Positions 44,506 to 55,600 of a stretch of 64,000 bases of DNA are shown piece by piece. The notes below the pieces were generated by a model, which did no database searches, was not told the origin of the DNA, and saw nothing but the letters and a program-made list of their open reading frames with translations. This stretch comes from Pedobacter cryoconitis (lineage in GTDB: Bacteria; Bacteroidota; Bacteroidia; Sphingobacteriales; Sphingobacteriaceae), in assembly GCF_014207135.1 (NCBI RefSeq), contig NZ_JACHCC010000007.1, positions 186,001-250,000 on the forward strand. The letters run 5' to 3'. The translations under genes were made by a program, and so were the position numbers. Every line of letters begins with the position of its first letter. The first letter of the stretch is position 1.

Positions 44506-46794
44506 TTAAAATGGATATCCGATTCCAATATTGTAAACCAGGTTATTGTTTCTCCAGGTCTTATCACCAAAGGCAATCTTGTCAATTACCCATCTTTGTC
44601 CTTCAGGCAGGTATGGTTTTCTGATAGGGAAAGCAACGTCGAGACGGATCACAAAGATCTTGGCATCTACACGCAAACCTGCACCGGTACTGATCGCGAT
44701 CTGGCTTAATGCATTTTTTAATTTAAAGCCTGAACCTACCCTGGTGGTATCTTCTTTTCTTAACCAGATATTTCCGGCATCAGCAAAAACGGCACCATAT
44801 AATACACTGACAATTTTAAAGCGTAATTCGGTATTGATCATGGCTTTGATATCACCGCTCTGATCGGCAAACTGGACGCTATCAGGTACTTTGTAAGAGC
44901 CTGGCCCTAATGATCTTGCTGCAAATCCACGGATATCATTGGTCCCTCCTGCAAAGAATTGCTTAACGTATGGCATAGAAGTGGAGTTGCCATAAGCATA
45001 ACCATAACCCAGATCCAGACGGTTGGCCCATATCAGGTTCTTGCCGATTTTATAGAAATCACGAAGATCTGTTTCTACCCTGACAAATTGGGTTAAAGGA
45101 ACATTTAATATGGATTTGTCTCCATGACTGTCTTTGGGGACAAACAGGCCCCATACATTTCCGCCTGTTTGTAAGTTCCCGTTGAAATAGATATTATTTC
45201 TCCTGGCTTCTTCCATCTGATTGGTATAAGTGAAGTTATAACTACTACCAATAATGAATTGTTTTTCCAGGATGTTTCTTAAACCTGGGGTCGTGGCAAA
45301 TAAAGTAGTCGAGTCACCTGTAATCTTTGGACGCACATAAGTGACCGAGATCGGGTTAAACGTATGCTCTTTATACTGATTTTCTTTCCACTGATAGCCA
45401 TATTCTGCTTTAAATGAACTTAAATCATAATAAGATCCCCTGCTTATCAATTCGTAGGAAAGGGAAGCAATGGTCTTTGGAATAAAGGCATTGGTACTTT
45501 GGGGTTTGATGAAAGGGACGATAAACCTTGGAAAAGTTAATTTACCCTGAGCAGTAAACGAATAAGAATTCAGACCTTGTGATTGTCCGCTGACCTGGCT
45601 TTCAAATCCGCCACTCAAACTCACATCAAGCTGTTCAGCTCCTCTGAATAAATTCCGGGTGGTTTGGGTAATTTTAACCTCCGAACCGACGAAGTTGTTT
45701 GATTTACTGGTTCCTGTTACTGAAAAGGATAATGAGTTTTTCTTGAGCGGAGTCAGGTAGATATTGAGGTTCAGTTCATTGTTTTTAAAGCTGTCTATAG
45801 GTAAGAACTCGGCTTTGACAGCCTGAAAAGCATTGATGTTTACCATCCTGTTTAGCGACTGATTGTGATCCTTTCTGTTATAGGTTTCGCCTTTTTTAAA
45901 GAAAACCAGCCTGTCAAATAAACGGGGTTTAAAAGTTTTCTTGTCATCATAAATATTGAAATCACTGTACTCGATGGGTGTTAGTTTTCTCAATACAGAA
46001 TCCCTTCTCAGGGAATAATTAGGGTAGATGTTAATGTTCTTGATGGTATAAGGTTTCAAACCTGCATCGGGCGCAATATCTTTTACTTTGACCGTGATAT
46101 TAACGAGGTTCTTTCCGATAGTACTGTCTACCTGTAATATCAGATAATCAGGACTGAAATAGAAATAACCATTCTCTTTTAAATCATTGTCTATGCGGAC
46201 GCGTTCATTTTTAAAGACTTCAAGATTGTAGAAGTTTCCTTTTTTCAGCAGGCTCTTTTCTTTATTCAGGTTGATCACATGTGTCAGATTTCCTGAATCC
46301 TTAGGGAAGGTAATGTTATTGATTTTGTACCTGCTTCCGGTTCTTGCGGTGTAAATAGCTTTGCCCACGCGGTTTTTAACTACAGTATCACCCACAACCA
46401 CAGACTGAAGATATCCCTGGCTAATCAGATAACTGGTTAAAACGGCATTGTTATATTTTAATTTAACATCACTTAATAATACGGGTGGTTCACCAACCTT
46501 TGTTTTTAACCAGTGGCGTATCCCTTTTGATTTCTTAGGCTGCCCCGCCAGATTATAGATATATAATTTTGGTCTTAAGCCAATGATTTTTTTATTTGGT
46601 GCAGGCCTGGTTTTGCTTTCCAGATCACTTTTAATGTTTTTTTCATTGGCAATTTTTGTCGCGGAATCGGGATTGATTTTTACTTCAGCCCCAGCATATA
46701 GGGTCTGTCCCGGTTTCAGGTATTTAGTATTACTGCAGGCAGTGTACACTAAACATGAAAATATGAATAAGGCAGGTTTAATTAGTCTTTTCAT
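44506..46794 (-). CDS. tamL: Translocation and assembly module lipoprotein TamL (BamA/TamA superfamily)
   Basis: The 762-residue protein has a lipoprotein signal with lipobox YTAC (Cys20) followed by SNTKYLKPGQTLYAG. POTRA-like repeats come next (about 60-330) and then a 16-strand Omp85 barrel with FFAGGTNDIRGFAARSLGPGSY, the conserved VRGF-type lid-lock motif. It ends with the strand NNLVYNIGIGYPF, a typical aromatic-terminated beta-signal. A lipid anchor on a BamA-like protein is the feature that separates Bacteroidota TamL from proteobacterial TamA. It works with TamB across the periplasm in moving lipids and/or inserting outer-membrane proteins. The gene overlaps tamB by 17 bp. Confidence 0.93.
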   Translation of the reverse strand: MKRLIKPALFIFSCLVYTACSNTKYLKPGQTLYAGAEVKINPDSATKIANEKNIKSDLESKTRPAPNKKIIGLRPKLYIYNLAGQPKKSKGIRHWLKTKVGEPPVLLSDVKLKYNNAVLTSYLISQGYLQSVVVGDTVVKNRVGKAIYTARTGSRYKINNITFPKDSGNLTHVINLNKEKSLLKKGNFYNLEVFKNERVRIDNDLKENGYFYFSPDYLILQVDSTIGKNLVNITVKVKDIAPDAGLKPYTIKNINIYPNYSLRRDSVLRKLTPIEYSDFNIYDDKKTFKPRLFDRLVFFKKGETYNRKDHNQSLNRMVNINAFQAVKAEFLPIDSFKNNELNLNIYLTPLKKNSLSFSVTGTSKSNNFVGSEVKITQTTRNLFRGAEQLDVSLSGGFESQVSGQSQGLNSYSFTAQGKLTFPRFIVPFIKPQSTNAFIPKTIASLSYELISRGSYYDLSSFKAEYGYQWKENQYKEHTFNPISVTYVRPKITGDSTTLFATTPGLRNILEKQFIIGSSYNFTYTNQMEEARRNNIYFNGNLQTGGNVWGLFVPKDSHGDKSILNVPLTQFVRVETDLRDFYKIGKNLIWANRLDLGYGYAYGNSTSMPYVKQFFAGGTNDIRGFAARSLGPGSYKVPDSVQFADQSGDIKAMINTELRFKIVSVLYGAVFADAGNIWLRKEDTTRVGSGFKLKNALSQIAISTGAGLRVDAKIFVIRLDVAFPIRKPYLPEGQRWVIDKIAFGDKTWRNNNLVYNIGIGYPF

Positions 46795-49700
46795 CTTTAG
46801 GTTTCTGTTCTGTTTTTATTTGATTTCTCTTTTTTCTTTTCTGGAATATCTCTCTGAACTTATTATAGTCCACAACAAGGGCAAATCCAAGTCCCGTCTC
46901 GACGATCTGTCCTTCAATGACTCCTTCATTCTGATTTCGTCTGTAGGCTCTTAAACGATATCTGCCATCAGCAGAAAGGGCATATTCAACATTGACATTA
47001 CCGGCAATATTAGTCGAATTCTGACCTGGGGCCTGTGGACCTTCCAAACCAAATGAACTTCCAACAGTAACCGTTAGTCTGTCATTGAGCAGTTTTTTAG
47101 AGAGTCCTACTTCCAGGTCTGTCTTTTGCTGCATAGAACCAGTAGAGTAATCTTCAGATGAATTCAGCCCAAAATTGACATCTACTCCCTTAATCAGATC
47201 CGAAGCCAGGTTGTTCAGCTGATCTGTTAACAGATTACTTACACTTGAACGGGCAAGGGTAGATACACTACCTCCGCCAGCCAGACTTTCAAAAGGATTA
47301 TTGGCAATGAATCTTCCCAGAGCAAGTAAGGCGAATACCTGTTTGTTCAATTGTCCTTCATCTCTGTTTACGTTCTGTATCTGGGTGTAAACTATTCCGC
47401 CTAAAGCCCCCTGTTCATTTGCCGGCATATCTAATTTGAAAGAAATGCTTGGTTTCATCAGCTGGTCTTTCATCATCAGATAAACCTGGAATGGTAATTT
47501 TGTCTTGGCCTGAACATTATCAGGCTGATTAATAAGGTCAATAGGAGCGGCCGAAACTTCGTACATTGCTGTCAGGTCAACATTAGCTTCTGTAGGCTCG
47601 CCGGTCCAGATAATACTGCTTCCTTTAACCAGTTTAAAGGATTTTTTAGCCAATCCTCCGATAGATAAATTGTATGATCCTTCGTTCAGGTCATAACGTC
47701 CGGTTAAACTGGTTTTTCCGCTGGGGTCCATCGTCGCAATCAGGTTAGCAGTACCTTTTACTTTTAAAGCATCGCCATTGGCAGGGTCTACAATGACATT
47801 TAATTCTGCATCCGGATCAATTTTAATATTGGCACTCAGGTTAAAACCACTAATGGGTGCCTTACTGATACTGTCGGCCTTTAATGTCTTGTGGCTGCTA
47901 GCTGCACTGGCATCAATAAACTGCACTATTCCTTCCTGGCTAATGACTGAAGGATCATCAGGGGGCATTGCAAAGAAGAATTTAGTGCCTTTATCTACAT
48001 TGACAGTCATGTTTACATCAGGCTGGTTCAGGTCTCCTCTTACCTTAATCAGACTGGTCAGGAAAACGGTTCCGTAAATCATTTCATTATCGGCCGCAGT
48101 AGAGTGTATGGCCCTGAAATTAGTAGTCTTGATATCCATGTTGAACTTAAAGTTCCTGTAATCTTTAGTCAGGATGCCACCATTAATGATAGCTTTTTTA
48201 TCGAGCGAATCAACGATAGTGAAATCATTGAATTTAAGGCCTTCTTCTGTAAAACTGATAGTTTCATCAGGCATTCTGAAATAAGAATTGACATAGGTCG
48301 CATTGAATGCTGCCTGATTAAATTTAACGTCTCCCAGGATTTTTGGTGCAGCTATAGCCCCTTTAATGGAAAGTTGTCCACTAATTGTTCCTGAACCTTG
48401 TTTGATCTGACCCATAGAAAGATTATTTAAGGATTTAAGGTCGATTTTGTCAATGTTCAGGGTAAGGTCCAGTGCATTGTCTGAATTGGTATAGTAGAAG
48501 CCGTTTACTCTTAGTTCATGGACTCCTGTGAGTGCAATATTTGTTTCATAGGCATTCTCAGTATTGTTATTTACAGCAATACGTAAAGTTCCTAACGGAT
48601 CTTTCTGGTAACGCAGATGTTCGACAGTCAGGTTTGCTTCAAATTTAGGGTTGGTCAACAGCTCTTTGGCATCTATAGTACCATTAATGGAGCCACCAAC
48701 TAGTGAACTATCTTGTTCAGCAAATTTGGTCAGTGTCTCGATTTTGAAATCTTTAAACTCTACTTTAAGCGGTGAGTTAGGGGTTGCATTCAGACTGTTA
48801 ATGCTCAGTAACTGGCTACCCCTGCTCAGGTTAAACTGGTTAGCCAGGATACCTGACTCTCCAAACTGGATAAAGTTCTCAGGTGAAATAGCCCATTTTT
48901 CGTAGTTTAATAAGACTTTAGCAGGATCAAAACTAAACTGGAAGTTCTTGTTAATCGACTTGAAAGTCCCTCCAAGCATATATTTGTCTTTCAGTTTACT
49001 GTCCCTCAGAAAAATGTTAACGCCGAGTATGTTATTGGCTGCCTCACCACTCAGTTCCGTATTATATAATGCAATCGATTTGCTTTGTACGCTTCTGACA
49101 AGCAATTTGTAATTAAGTTTCTGGTTGGTATTGTCAATGGTGAGACGGGTGCTATCAACCTTATAATCACCATATACAACCCGTGGAACCCATGCATTCA
49201 TCACCAAGCTGTCTTTTTGTGTATCCAGCAGGCCACTTATCCTGGAAGGGGAAAAGGTGGTTAATGCGGGTACAAAGTTTTTGATAAACTTTGGATTATA
49301 AATATTCATGCTGAACCTGAAACGCTGATCGGGGATTTTAGTAACCTGTCCGAATGCATAATATTTATTAATCTGATTAATGACTGCGGCCCCAAGGTTG
49401 GTCAATTGGTATTTACCATCTACACGCGCACTCAGCAATTCTGATTTCAGGGTAAGCAACGTATGTGCCGCGGTGGCTTCAGCATGCAGGTTAATGGTAT
49501 CTACATTAAATTTCTGGCCATCTTTAACTACCTGTAATGACCTGATGTTTACATCCCCATTCAGGTAATCAGGGTCGGCGGTTTGAATATCCGCTTTAAC
49601 TAATCCTGCCATTGTTAATGGGGTAGCCATAAAATTCAGTTTTTGCAGATCAACCTGTTTCAGGTCAAGGTCGGCTTTGATGGCTGGGTATTTACCGGCG

Positions 49701-51763
49701 ATATTGATAAGGGCGGTCAGATTGAAGTTGACATTGGTATCGGCCATCTGACTTTTAATACTCATTTTCTGTCCGGAATAGGTGCCGCTCAGTAACAGGT
49801 TTTTGTAAGTGTATTTATTATAGTAAGCACTCAGTAGTTGTGCATTAATCTTTGCATTTGCTGTTTTGGCATCCAGACCGGTACCATCGACTGTTGCTTT
49901 CACACTGATGCGGCCTAACTGAGGCTGCATTTTGATCAGTTTCCCAACATTGAAGTTGTTCAGGCTGAGGTTAGCGGTATAACTTTCTTTTCCTTTAGGA
50001 CCTTTCATACCAGCCAGTAGTTTCGCAGACCCCATATCGGTATTGATATTCAGATCGGTATTAAAGCTGTTCATTGAACCCTTGAATTTACCATTGGCTA
50101 CAATCGTATTAGGCAGCTCAATATTGGCAGGCAACGATTTTTTAGGGATCACAACCAGCAGGTCACTTTTTGTTAAAGAGAAGCGCTTAATGTTCAAATC
50201 GGCAAACAGCTTATTGACATCAGGCAATCCTTTTATCGTACCGTTTACATCTATGTGTGTATTCTTCAATCCGTCTGCCTGGAATTGCGGGATAGTCAGG
50301 TTATTCAGGTAACCATTTACCTTTGCGTTCACCTTAATTTTTTCATTACGATAATTTGCAGGAATGGCATCACTGAAATAGGCCGCATCTTTTAAACCTA
50401 AAACGGAATTTCTGAATTGCAGTGCGAGTTTAACTCTTTCCGGATGTTTGGTCAGGTCGTCAAGAGAAGTGTAATTCAGGGTTGTATTATTCTCAATATT
50501 AGTATTAGGGGTTTTCAGGATAAGGTTTTTAAGATTGATCATCCGGTCACTGTAAACAGCATCGCCCTGTAACCGGGTAAGTTCAAAGCCACTTTTCTCT
50601 TTAAATACCCCACTTTTAACATTTACCTTAATCCCTGTATTGTTATAGGTCAGAGCCTGAGCAGCAAGGCCAAGTCCGCTGATTTTTAAATGGTTATAAT
50701 CCAGACCTTTTGGTGCTGGTTTCACAGCCAGGTTATCATACTGGATATTGTTCCCCGTCAGATTAAGCTTGTTGACCAAAACGGCCATTGCAGAGGGCTT
50801 CGACTGTACTGTATCTGTTGTTTTTGTACCTTTCGCTACCGATGCAGGTTTAAATGCAAATAAGACATTGGATTTATTTAATGTGGCTTCATCCAGCTTA
50901 TAATTGCTTTTTGTCAGATCGGCAAAAAGCTTTTTCAGGTTCAGTTCGTTGATATTCAGATCTGCACGGGTGTCAGATAACATATCGTCGAAATTGATTT
51001 TTACGTTATTGAGCGCAGCATCCTGTACTTCTACCAGGGGAAGTTTTCCGGTAGCTGTGTTGGCAGTATCTATGCTTTTTTCGAGATGAGCAGCGAGTTG
51101 GGTTAGTGGTTTCTGCTGCAGATATTTTACAGTTGTGTTTTTTAAGATCAGGTTTTTAATCACATAGTGTTGATTATCCAGGTCAAAATTTTTGATATCT
51201 GTCCGGAATTCTCCAAGATTTAAACTGACGTCGTTCCCGGCAACATCATCCCGGTAAGTAATACCTATATCCTTTAAGCTAATTTGACTAACCGAAAACT
51301 TCATGGTAGAAGCAGTATCTTTTTTGACTTCTGCTTCCGGTTTTTTTTGTTCGGACATAAAAGCATCGACGAGAAAAGAAAAGTTGAAAGTAGAATCCGG
51401 ATTGATACGTTTTACATTGGCCCTGACTTTTTCGAGCTCAATATTATTGATTTCGACTTTTTTATCGAGCAATTTAAAAAGACTGATGTCGACGGCCAGT
51501 TTCCCGGCATAGAGTAAAGTGTCCCCTTTTTTATCTTCTAAATAGAATTTGTTGAGTACGATGTCTTTTGGAAAAGCAATGCTGATACTTTCGAGGCTTA
51601 CCTCAGTATGGGTTTTGTCTTTCAGATAGGCTATAGCTTTATCTTTGACAAAGTTCTGAACACCAGGGATGTTTAAGGAGACTGCAATTCCGACCACCAG
51701 TAAAATGATACTGGCGATTACCCAAAGAACAACCTTTAAACTTTTACGTACGTATTTATTCAA
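46778..51763 (-). CDS. tamB: Translocation and assembly module protein TamB (AsmA-like, DUF490)
   Basis: The 1661-residue protein has an N-terminal signal anchor (VVLWVIASIILLVVGIAVSL). An AsmA-like start follows (GVQNFVKDKAIAYLKDKTHTEVSLESISIAFPKDIVLNKFYLEDKKGDTLL). About 1200 residues of repeated beta-strands form the expected hydrophobic groove. The C-terminal TamB domain begins near residue 1250 (GTANLIATMDPSGKTSLTGRYDLNEGSYNL). The C-terminus has LDLEVGLSKKLLNDRLTVTVGS-like strands that dock on the barrel partner. It bridges the inner and outer membranes and is thought to conduct phospholipids. It is first in the tamB-tamL-yihY transcript. A near-perfect palindrome stands 39 bp upstream of its ATG. 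Confidence 0.93.
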   Translation of the reverse strand: MNKYVRKSLKVVLWVIASIILLVVGIAVSLNIPGVQNFVKDKAIAYLKDKTHTEVSLESISIAFPKDIVLNKFYLEDKKGDTLLYAGKLAVDISLFKLLDKKVEINNIELEKVRANVKRINPDSTFNFSFLVDAFMSEQKKPEAEVKKDTASTMKFSVSQISLKDIGITYRDDVAGNDVSLNLGEFRTDIKNFDLDNQHYVIKNLILKNTTVKYLQQKPLTQLAAHLEKSIDTANTATGKLPLVEVQDAALNNVKINFDDMLSDTRADLNINELNLKKLFADLTKSNYKLDEATLNKSNVLFAFKPASVAKGTKTTDTVQSKPSAMAVLVNKLNLTGNNIQYDNLAVKPAPKGLDYNHLKISGLGLAAQALTYNNTGIKVNVKSGVFKEKSGFELTRLQGDAVYSDRMINLKNLILKTPNTNIENNTTLNYTSLDDLTKHPERVKLALQFRNSVLGLKDAAYFSDAIPANYRNEKIKVNAKVNGYLNNLTIPQFQADGLKNTHIDVNGTIKGLPDVNKLFADLNIKRFSLTKSDLLVVIPKKSLPANIELPNTIVANGKFKGSMNSFNTDLNINTDMGSAKLLAGMKGPKGKESYTANLSLNNFNVGKLIKMQPQLGRISVKATVDGTGLDAKTANAKINAQLLSAYYNKYTYKNLLLSGTYSGQKMSIKSQMADTNVNFNLTALINIAGKYPAIKADLDLKQVDLQKLNFMATPLTMAGLVKADIQTADPDYLNGDVNIRSLQVVKDGQKFNVDTINLHAEATAAHTLLTLKSELLSARVDGKYQLTNLGAAVINQINKYYAFGQVTKIPDQRFRFSMNIYNPKFIKNFVPALTTFSPSRISGLLDTQKDSLVMNAWVPRVVYGDYKVDSTRLTIDNTNQKLNYKLLVRSVQSKSIALYNTELSGEAANNILGVNIFLRDSKLKDKYMLGGTFKSINKNFQFSFDPAKVLLNYEKWAISPENFIQFGESGILANQFNLSRGSQLLSINSLNATPNSPLKVEFKDFKIETLTKFAEQDSSLVGGSINGTIDAKELLTNPKFEANLTVEHLRYQKDPLGTLRIAVNNNTENAYETNIALTGVHELRVNGFYYTNSDNALDLTLNIDKIDLKSLNNLSMGQIKQGSGTISGQLSIKGAIAAPKILGDVKFNQAAFNATYVNSYFRMPDETISFTEEGLKFNDFTIVDSLDKKAIINGGILTKDYRNFKFNMDIKTTNFRAIHSTAADNEMIYGTVFLTSLIKVRGDLNQPDVNMTVNVDKGTKFFFAMPPDDPSVISQEGIVQFIDASAASSHKTLKADSISKAPISGFNLSANIKIDPDAELNVIVDPANGDALKVKGTANLIATMDPSGKTSLTGRYDLNEGSYNLSIGGLAKKSFKLVKGSSIIWTGEPTEANVDLTAMYEVSAAPIDLINQPDNVQAKTKLPFQVYLMMKDQLMKPSISFKLDMPANEQGALGGIVYTQIQNVNRDEGQLNKQVFALLALGRFIANNPFESLAGGGSVSTLARSSVSNLLTDQLNNLASDLIKGVDVNFGLNSSEDYSTGSMQQKTDLEVGLSKKLLNDRLTVTVGSSFGLEGPQAPGQNSTNIAGNVNVEYALSADGRYRLRAYRRNQNEGVIEGQIVETGLGFALVVDYNKFREIFQKRKKRNQIKTEQKPKDEKTN

Positions 51764-51801
51764 TTCAAATGGATTTTGAGAGATTTATAATTGCTGATTT
51801 T

Positions 51802-51836
51802 TAACTAAAACCATGCCATGGCGATGGTTTTGGTTA
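51802..51836. promoter_or_regulatory. Near-perfect 35-bp palindrome upstream of tamB
   Basis: TAACTAAAACCAT and ATGGTTTTGGTTA flank GCCATGGC, itself palindromic, with one extra G; all arm positions pair apart from a T-G wobble. On the minus strand it lies 39-73 nt upstream of the tamB start. It could be an operator or a 5' leader hairpin. The remaining gap to the cytidine deaminase gene (51837-52066) is AT-rich, with a weak TA-N3-TTTG -7 at 52002-52010. Confidence 0.45.
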
Positions 51837-52066
51837 CAGTATACTACAAATAAACCAAAACTTTGTTTAAATAAAGATTATAAGAGATTGACAAAATCTG
51901 TTTCAGCCTCTGATTTTACAGCGTGTTATAAATTGCAGGTTTTACAATAGTTTAAAATTATATAGGATCTGTTGAAATTAACAACGTATATTGTAAGCCC
52001 TTAATTTTTGGGGGACAGGGACTATCAGAAATATGGTCCGTCATTTTTAATTTTCTTGAACTCTTT

Positions 52067-52555
52067 ATGAATAAATTAAATTTTTCCATTGCTTATGAAT
52101 CCTATGATCAGTTAGAGGAACTCAATACGGCCGATCAGTCCTTGTGTATTCAGGCAAAGGATGCCTTGAATACTTCTTACTCACCTTATTCCAATTTTAA
52201 AGTAGCCACTGCAGTAAGACTAAGTGATGGTGTGGTTGTTTCGGGAAGTAACCAGGAAAATCTGGCTTATCCTTCAGGACTTTGTGCTGAACGGGTAGCA
52301 CTTTTTACTATCGGGGCAGCTTACCCGGATGCGATCATTGAAAGTATGGCTATTACTGCACATACAGAGAATTTTAAAATTGAACAGCCTATTACTTGTT
52401 GCGGAGCTTGTTTACAGGTAATGGCCGAGTTTGAACGTAAACAGAAAAAAGAGATAGAAGTGCTTTTTTACTGTCTTGGAGGCCGGATATTGAAAGTAAA
52501 AGGGATAAAAAGTTTAATGCCTTTTGTGTTTGTGGAAGACCGTCTGATCGGATAA
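52067..52555 (+). CDS. cdd: Cytidine deaminase
   Basis: The 162-residue protein is a zinc-dependent homotetrameric-type cytidine deaminase. SPYSNFKVATAV near residue 40 and NQENLAYPSGLCAERVAL (zinc Cys and catalytic Glu in CAE) are followed by ITCCGACLQVMAEF (the two further zinc Cys). It converts cytidine or deoxycytidine to uridine or deoxyuridine for pyrimidine salvage. The usual PCGAC reads CCGAC here, a minor change outside the zinc ligands. It is followed by parC after about 100 bp and is probably transcribed on its own. Confidence 0.93.
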   Translation: MNKLNFSIAYESYDQLEELNTADQSLCIQAKDALNTSYSPYSNFKVATAVRLSDGVVVSGSNQENLAYPSGLCAERVALFTIGAAYPDAIIESMAITAHTENFKIEQPITCCGACLQVMAEFERKQKKEIEVLFYCLGGRILKVKGIKSLMPFVFVEDRLIG

Positions 52556-52661
52556 CCGGAGAAAACCTGATCTAAATAAAGATATTTTAAAACTGTTGGG
52601 AAATTGTGTTCCCGAAATTTGACGGGATGCCTTATCTTTACGCCATCCAAACCCTTTTTTA

Positions 52662-55600
52662 ATGAGCGACGAGTTAGATAATAACGTAAACGAAGAGACA
52701 AAACATACCGTAATACCTATTAACGGACTTTACGAAAACTGGTTTCTCGATTATGCCTCTTATGTAATTTTAGACCGGGCTGTACCCCATATCAATGATG
52801 GTTTAAAGCCAGTTCAGCGCAGGATTATGCACTCGCTGAAAGAGATGGATGACGGACGTTTTAATAAAGCAGCCAATGTAATCGGAAATACGATGAAGTA
52901 TCACCCTCATGGTGACGCTTCTATCGGTGATGCGATGGTTCAGATCGGGCAGAAAGACCTGCTGATTGATTGTCAGGGTAACTGGGGTGACCCGATTACC
53001 GGAGACAGTGCTGCTGCACCGCGTTATATTGAGGCGCGTTTATCCAAATTTGCCAATGAAGTAGTGTTTAATGCGGATACTACGATCTGGCAGTTAAGTT
53101 ATGATGGCAGAAATAATGAACCACTTACTTTACCTGTAAAATTCCCTTTATTGTTAGCGCAGGGTGCCGAAGGTATCGCTGTAGGTCTGGCAACGAAAGT
53201 CATGCCGCATAATTTTATTGAGCTGCTGGATGCTTCTATCTCCATTTTACAGGGAGAGAAACCTAATATCCTTCCTGATTTCTTTACCGGTGGTATGGCA
53301 GATTTCTCTGCTTATAATGAAGGAATGCGTGGTGGTAAAATACGTGTGCGCGCCAAAATCACTGAAAAAGATAAGAAGACTTTGGTCATTACGGAGATTC
53401 CTTACAGTACGACAACGGGATCAGTGATCGACAGTATTCTGTCTGCCAATGACAAAGGAAAGATCAAGATCAAGAAGATTGAAGACAATACAGCCGCGCA
53501 TGTGGAAATTGTTATTCAGCTTGCGCCGGGGATCTCACCGGATGTAACGATAGATGCCTTATATGCGTTTACTTCGTGTGAAGTTTCTATTTCACCGAAT
53601 ACCTGTATCATTAAGGATGATAAACCTCAGTTCCTGAGTGTAAATGATATTCTGGAAGAGAATACACAGAATACCAAAAACCTGTTAAAACAGGAGCTGG
53701 AGATCAAATTGCATGAGCTTCAGGAGAAAATTTTCTTTAGTTCATTATTGAAGATCTTCATTCAGGAAGGAATGTACAAACATCCTGACTACGAGAACTC
53801 GAATAATTTTGATACTGTCGTAGGTGTATTGAATACTTTGTTTGCTCCTTTCCGCGAACAGTTATACAGGGATATTTTACCAGAGGATTTCAAGAAGCTG
53901 ATTGATAAACCAATGAGCAGTATTACCCGCTTTGATGTGAAGAAAGCGGATGATCAGATGAAAGCACTTTCGGATGAAATCAAGGTCGTAAAAAACCACC
54001 TGCGTCATCTGACGGATTATGCAATTGCCTGGTATCAGCGGTTAAAAGATAAATATGGCAAAGGCAGGGAACGTAAAACAGAAATCCGCCTGTTCGACAG
54101 GGTAGAGGCTTCTAAAGTAGCGCTGGCCAATGTGAAATTATATATGAACCGGGAAGATGGTTTTATCGGAACGGGACTGAAAAAAGACGAATTTATTGCT
54201 GACTGTTCGGATCTGGACGAGATTATTGTCTTTAGGGAAGATGGTAAATGCACAATCACGAAAGTTGCCGATAAAACGTTTGTAGGAAAAGGGATCATTT
54301 ATGCTCAGGTATTCAAAAAGAATGATGACCGTACAATTTATAACCTGATCTATAAAGACGGGGCAAGCGGGATCTCTTATATCAAGCGTTTTGCAGTGAT
54401 GGGGGTTACCCGTGATAAGGAATACGACCTGACTAAGGGTAGCAAAGGCTCAAAAATGTTATATTTCACGCCTAATCCTAATGGGGAAGCTGAAATTGTT
54501 ACAGTCATGCTGAAACCACATACCAAACTGAAAAAGTTACAGTTTGATATTGATTTCGCTGATATCGCGATCAAAGGACGTGCTTCTCAGGGAAATATTG
54601 TTTCCAAGTATCCGATTAAAAAAGTATTACTGAAAAGTAAAGGAGTATCTACCTTATCAGGACTGAAAATCTGGTATGATGATTTACTGAGAAGACTGAA
54701 TGTCGATGGCAGAGGTAAATATCTTGGTGAATTTGATGGTGATGACAGAATTCTGCAGGTACACAAAGAGGGCTGGTATGAACTGAGTTCTTTTGAACTG
54801 AGTAATCATTTTGATGCTGATCTTTTACTGATCCAGAAGTTTGATCCGGAGCGCGCTTTCGCAGTTGTACAATATGAAGGCAAAGCCAAAAATTATTTTA
54901 TCAAACGTTTTGTCTTTGAATCTATCGCTATTGGTAAAAAACAAAGCCTGATCAGTGAAGAAACAGGATCGAAATTCCTGCATCTGACCAGTAACCCGGA
55001 AGCTGTTTTAACTGTAGATGTGCTAAAAGGTAAAACGCAGATTCCTGAAACACTGGAAATTGTGCTGGCAGATTTCATAGACTTAAAAGGTATTAAAGCT
55101 AATGGTAACCGTTTAACGCAGCACGAGGTGAAACATATCAGCATCAGTAATGATGAAGAAAATGAACCTGTACTGGAGGAAGAGGTTAAAGAGGAAGTCA
55201 CTGTAGTTGCTGAAGAGGGGGAGGATACAACGGAGAAGCCGGAGACTGAAGCAGTGATTGCTGAAGAAGAAACTACTGAGTTTGAAGAAACTGAAGAAGA
55301 AGTGGTTGAAGAATCTCCTGTTGAAGAGGTACTCGTTGAGGAACCAGTTATTGAAGTTGTTGCACCCGTAAAGGAAGTCAAAGCTAAAAAGGCAGAAGTA
55401 GTTGAAGAAAAACCTGTTGACGAACCTGTCGTTGAAGCTATTGTACCTGTAAAGGAAGTCAAAGCTGAAAAGGTGGAAGTAGTTGAGGAAAAACCTGCAG
55501 ATGAACCTGTCGTTGAAGCTGTTGCACCTGTAAAGGAGGTCAAGGCTAAAAAGGTGGAAGTAGTTGAAGAGAAGCCTGCTGAGGAGACGCTACTGCCTGC

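Noticed and set aside
54893-55543. Minus-strand reading frame of 216 codons rich in Ser and Thr opposite parC
   Set aside because: It is the antisense image of the acidic parC repeats; the Ser/Thr richness follows from reversed GAA/GTT codons. parC motifs on the plus strand are unambiguous.
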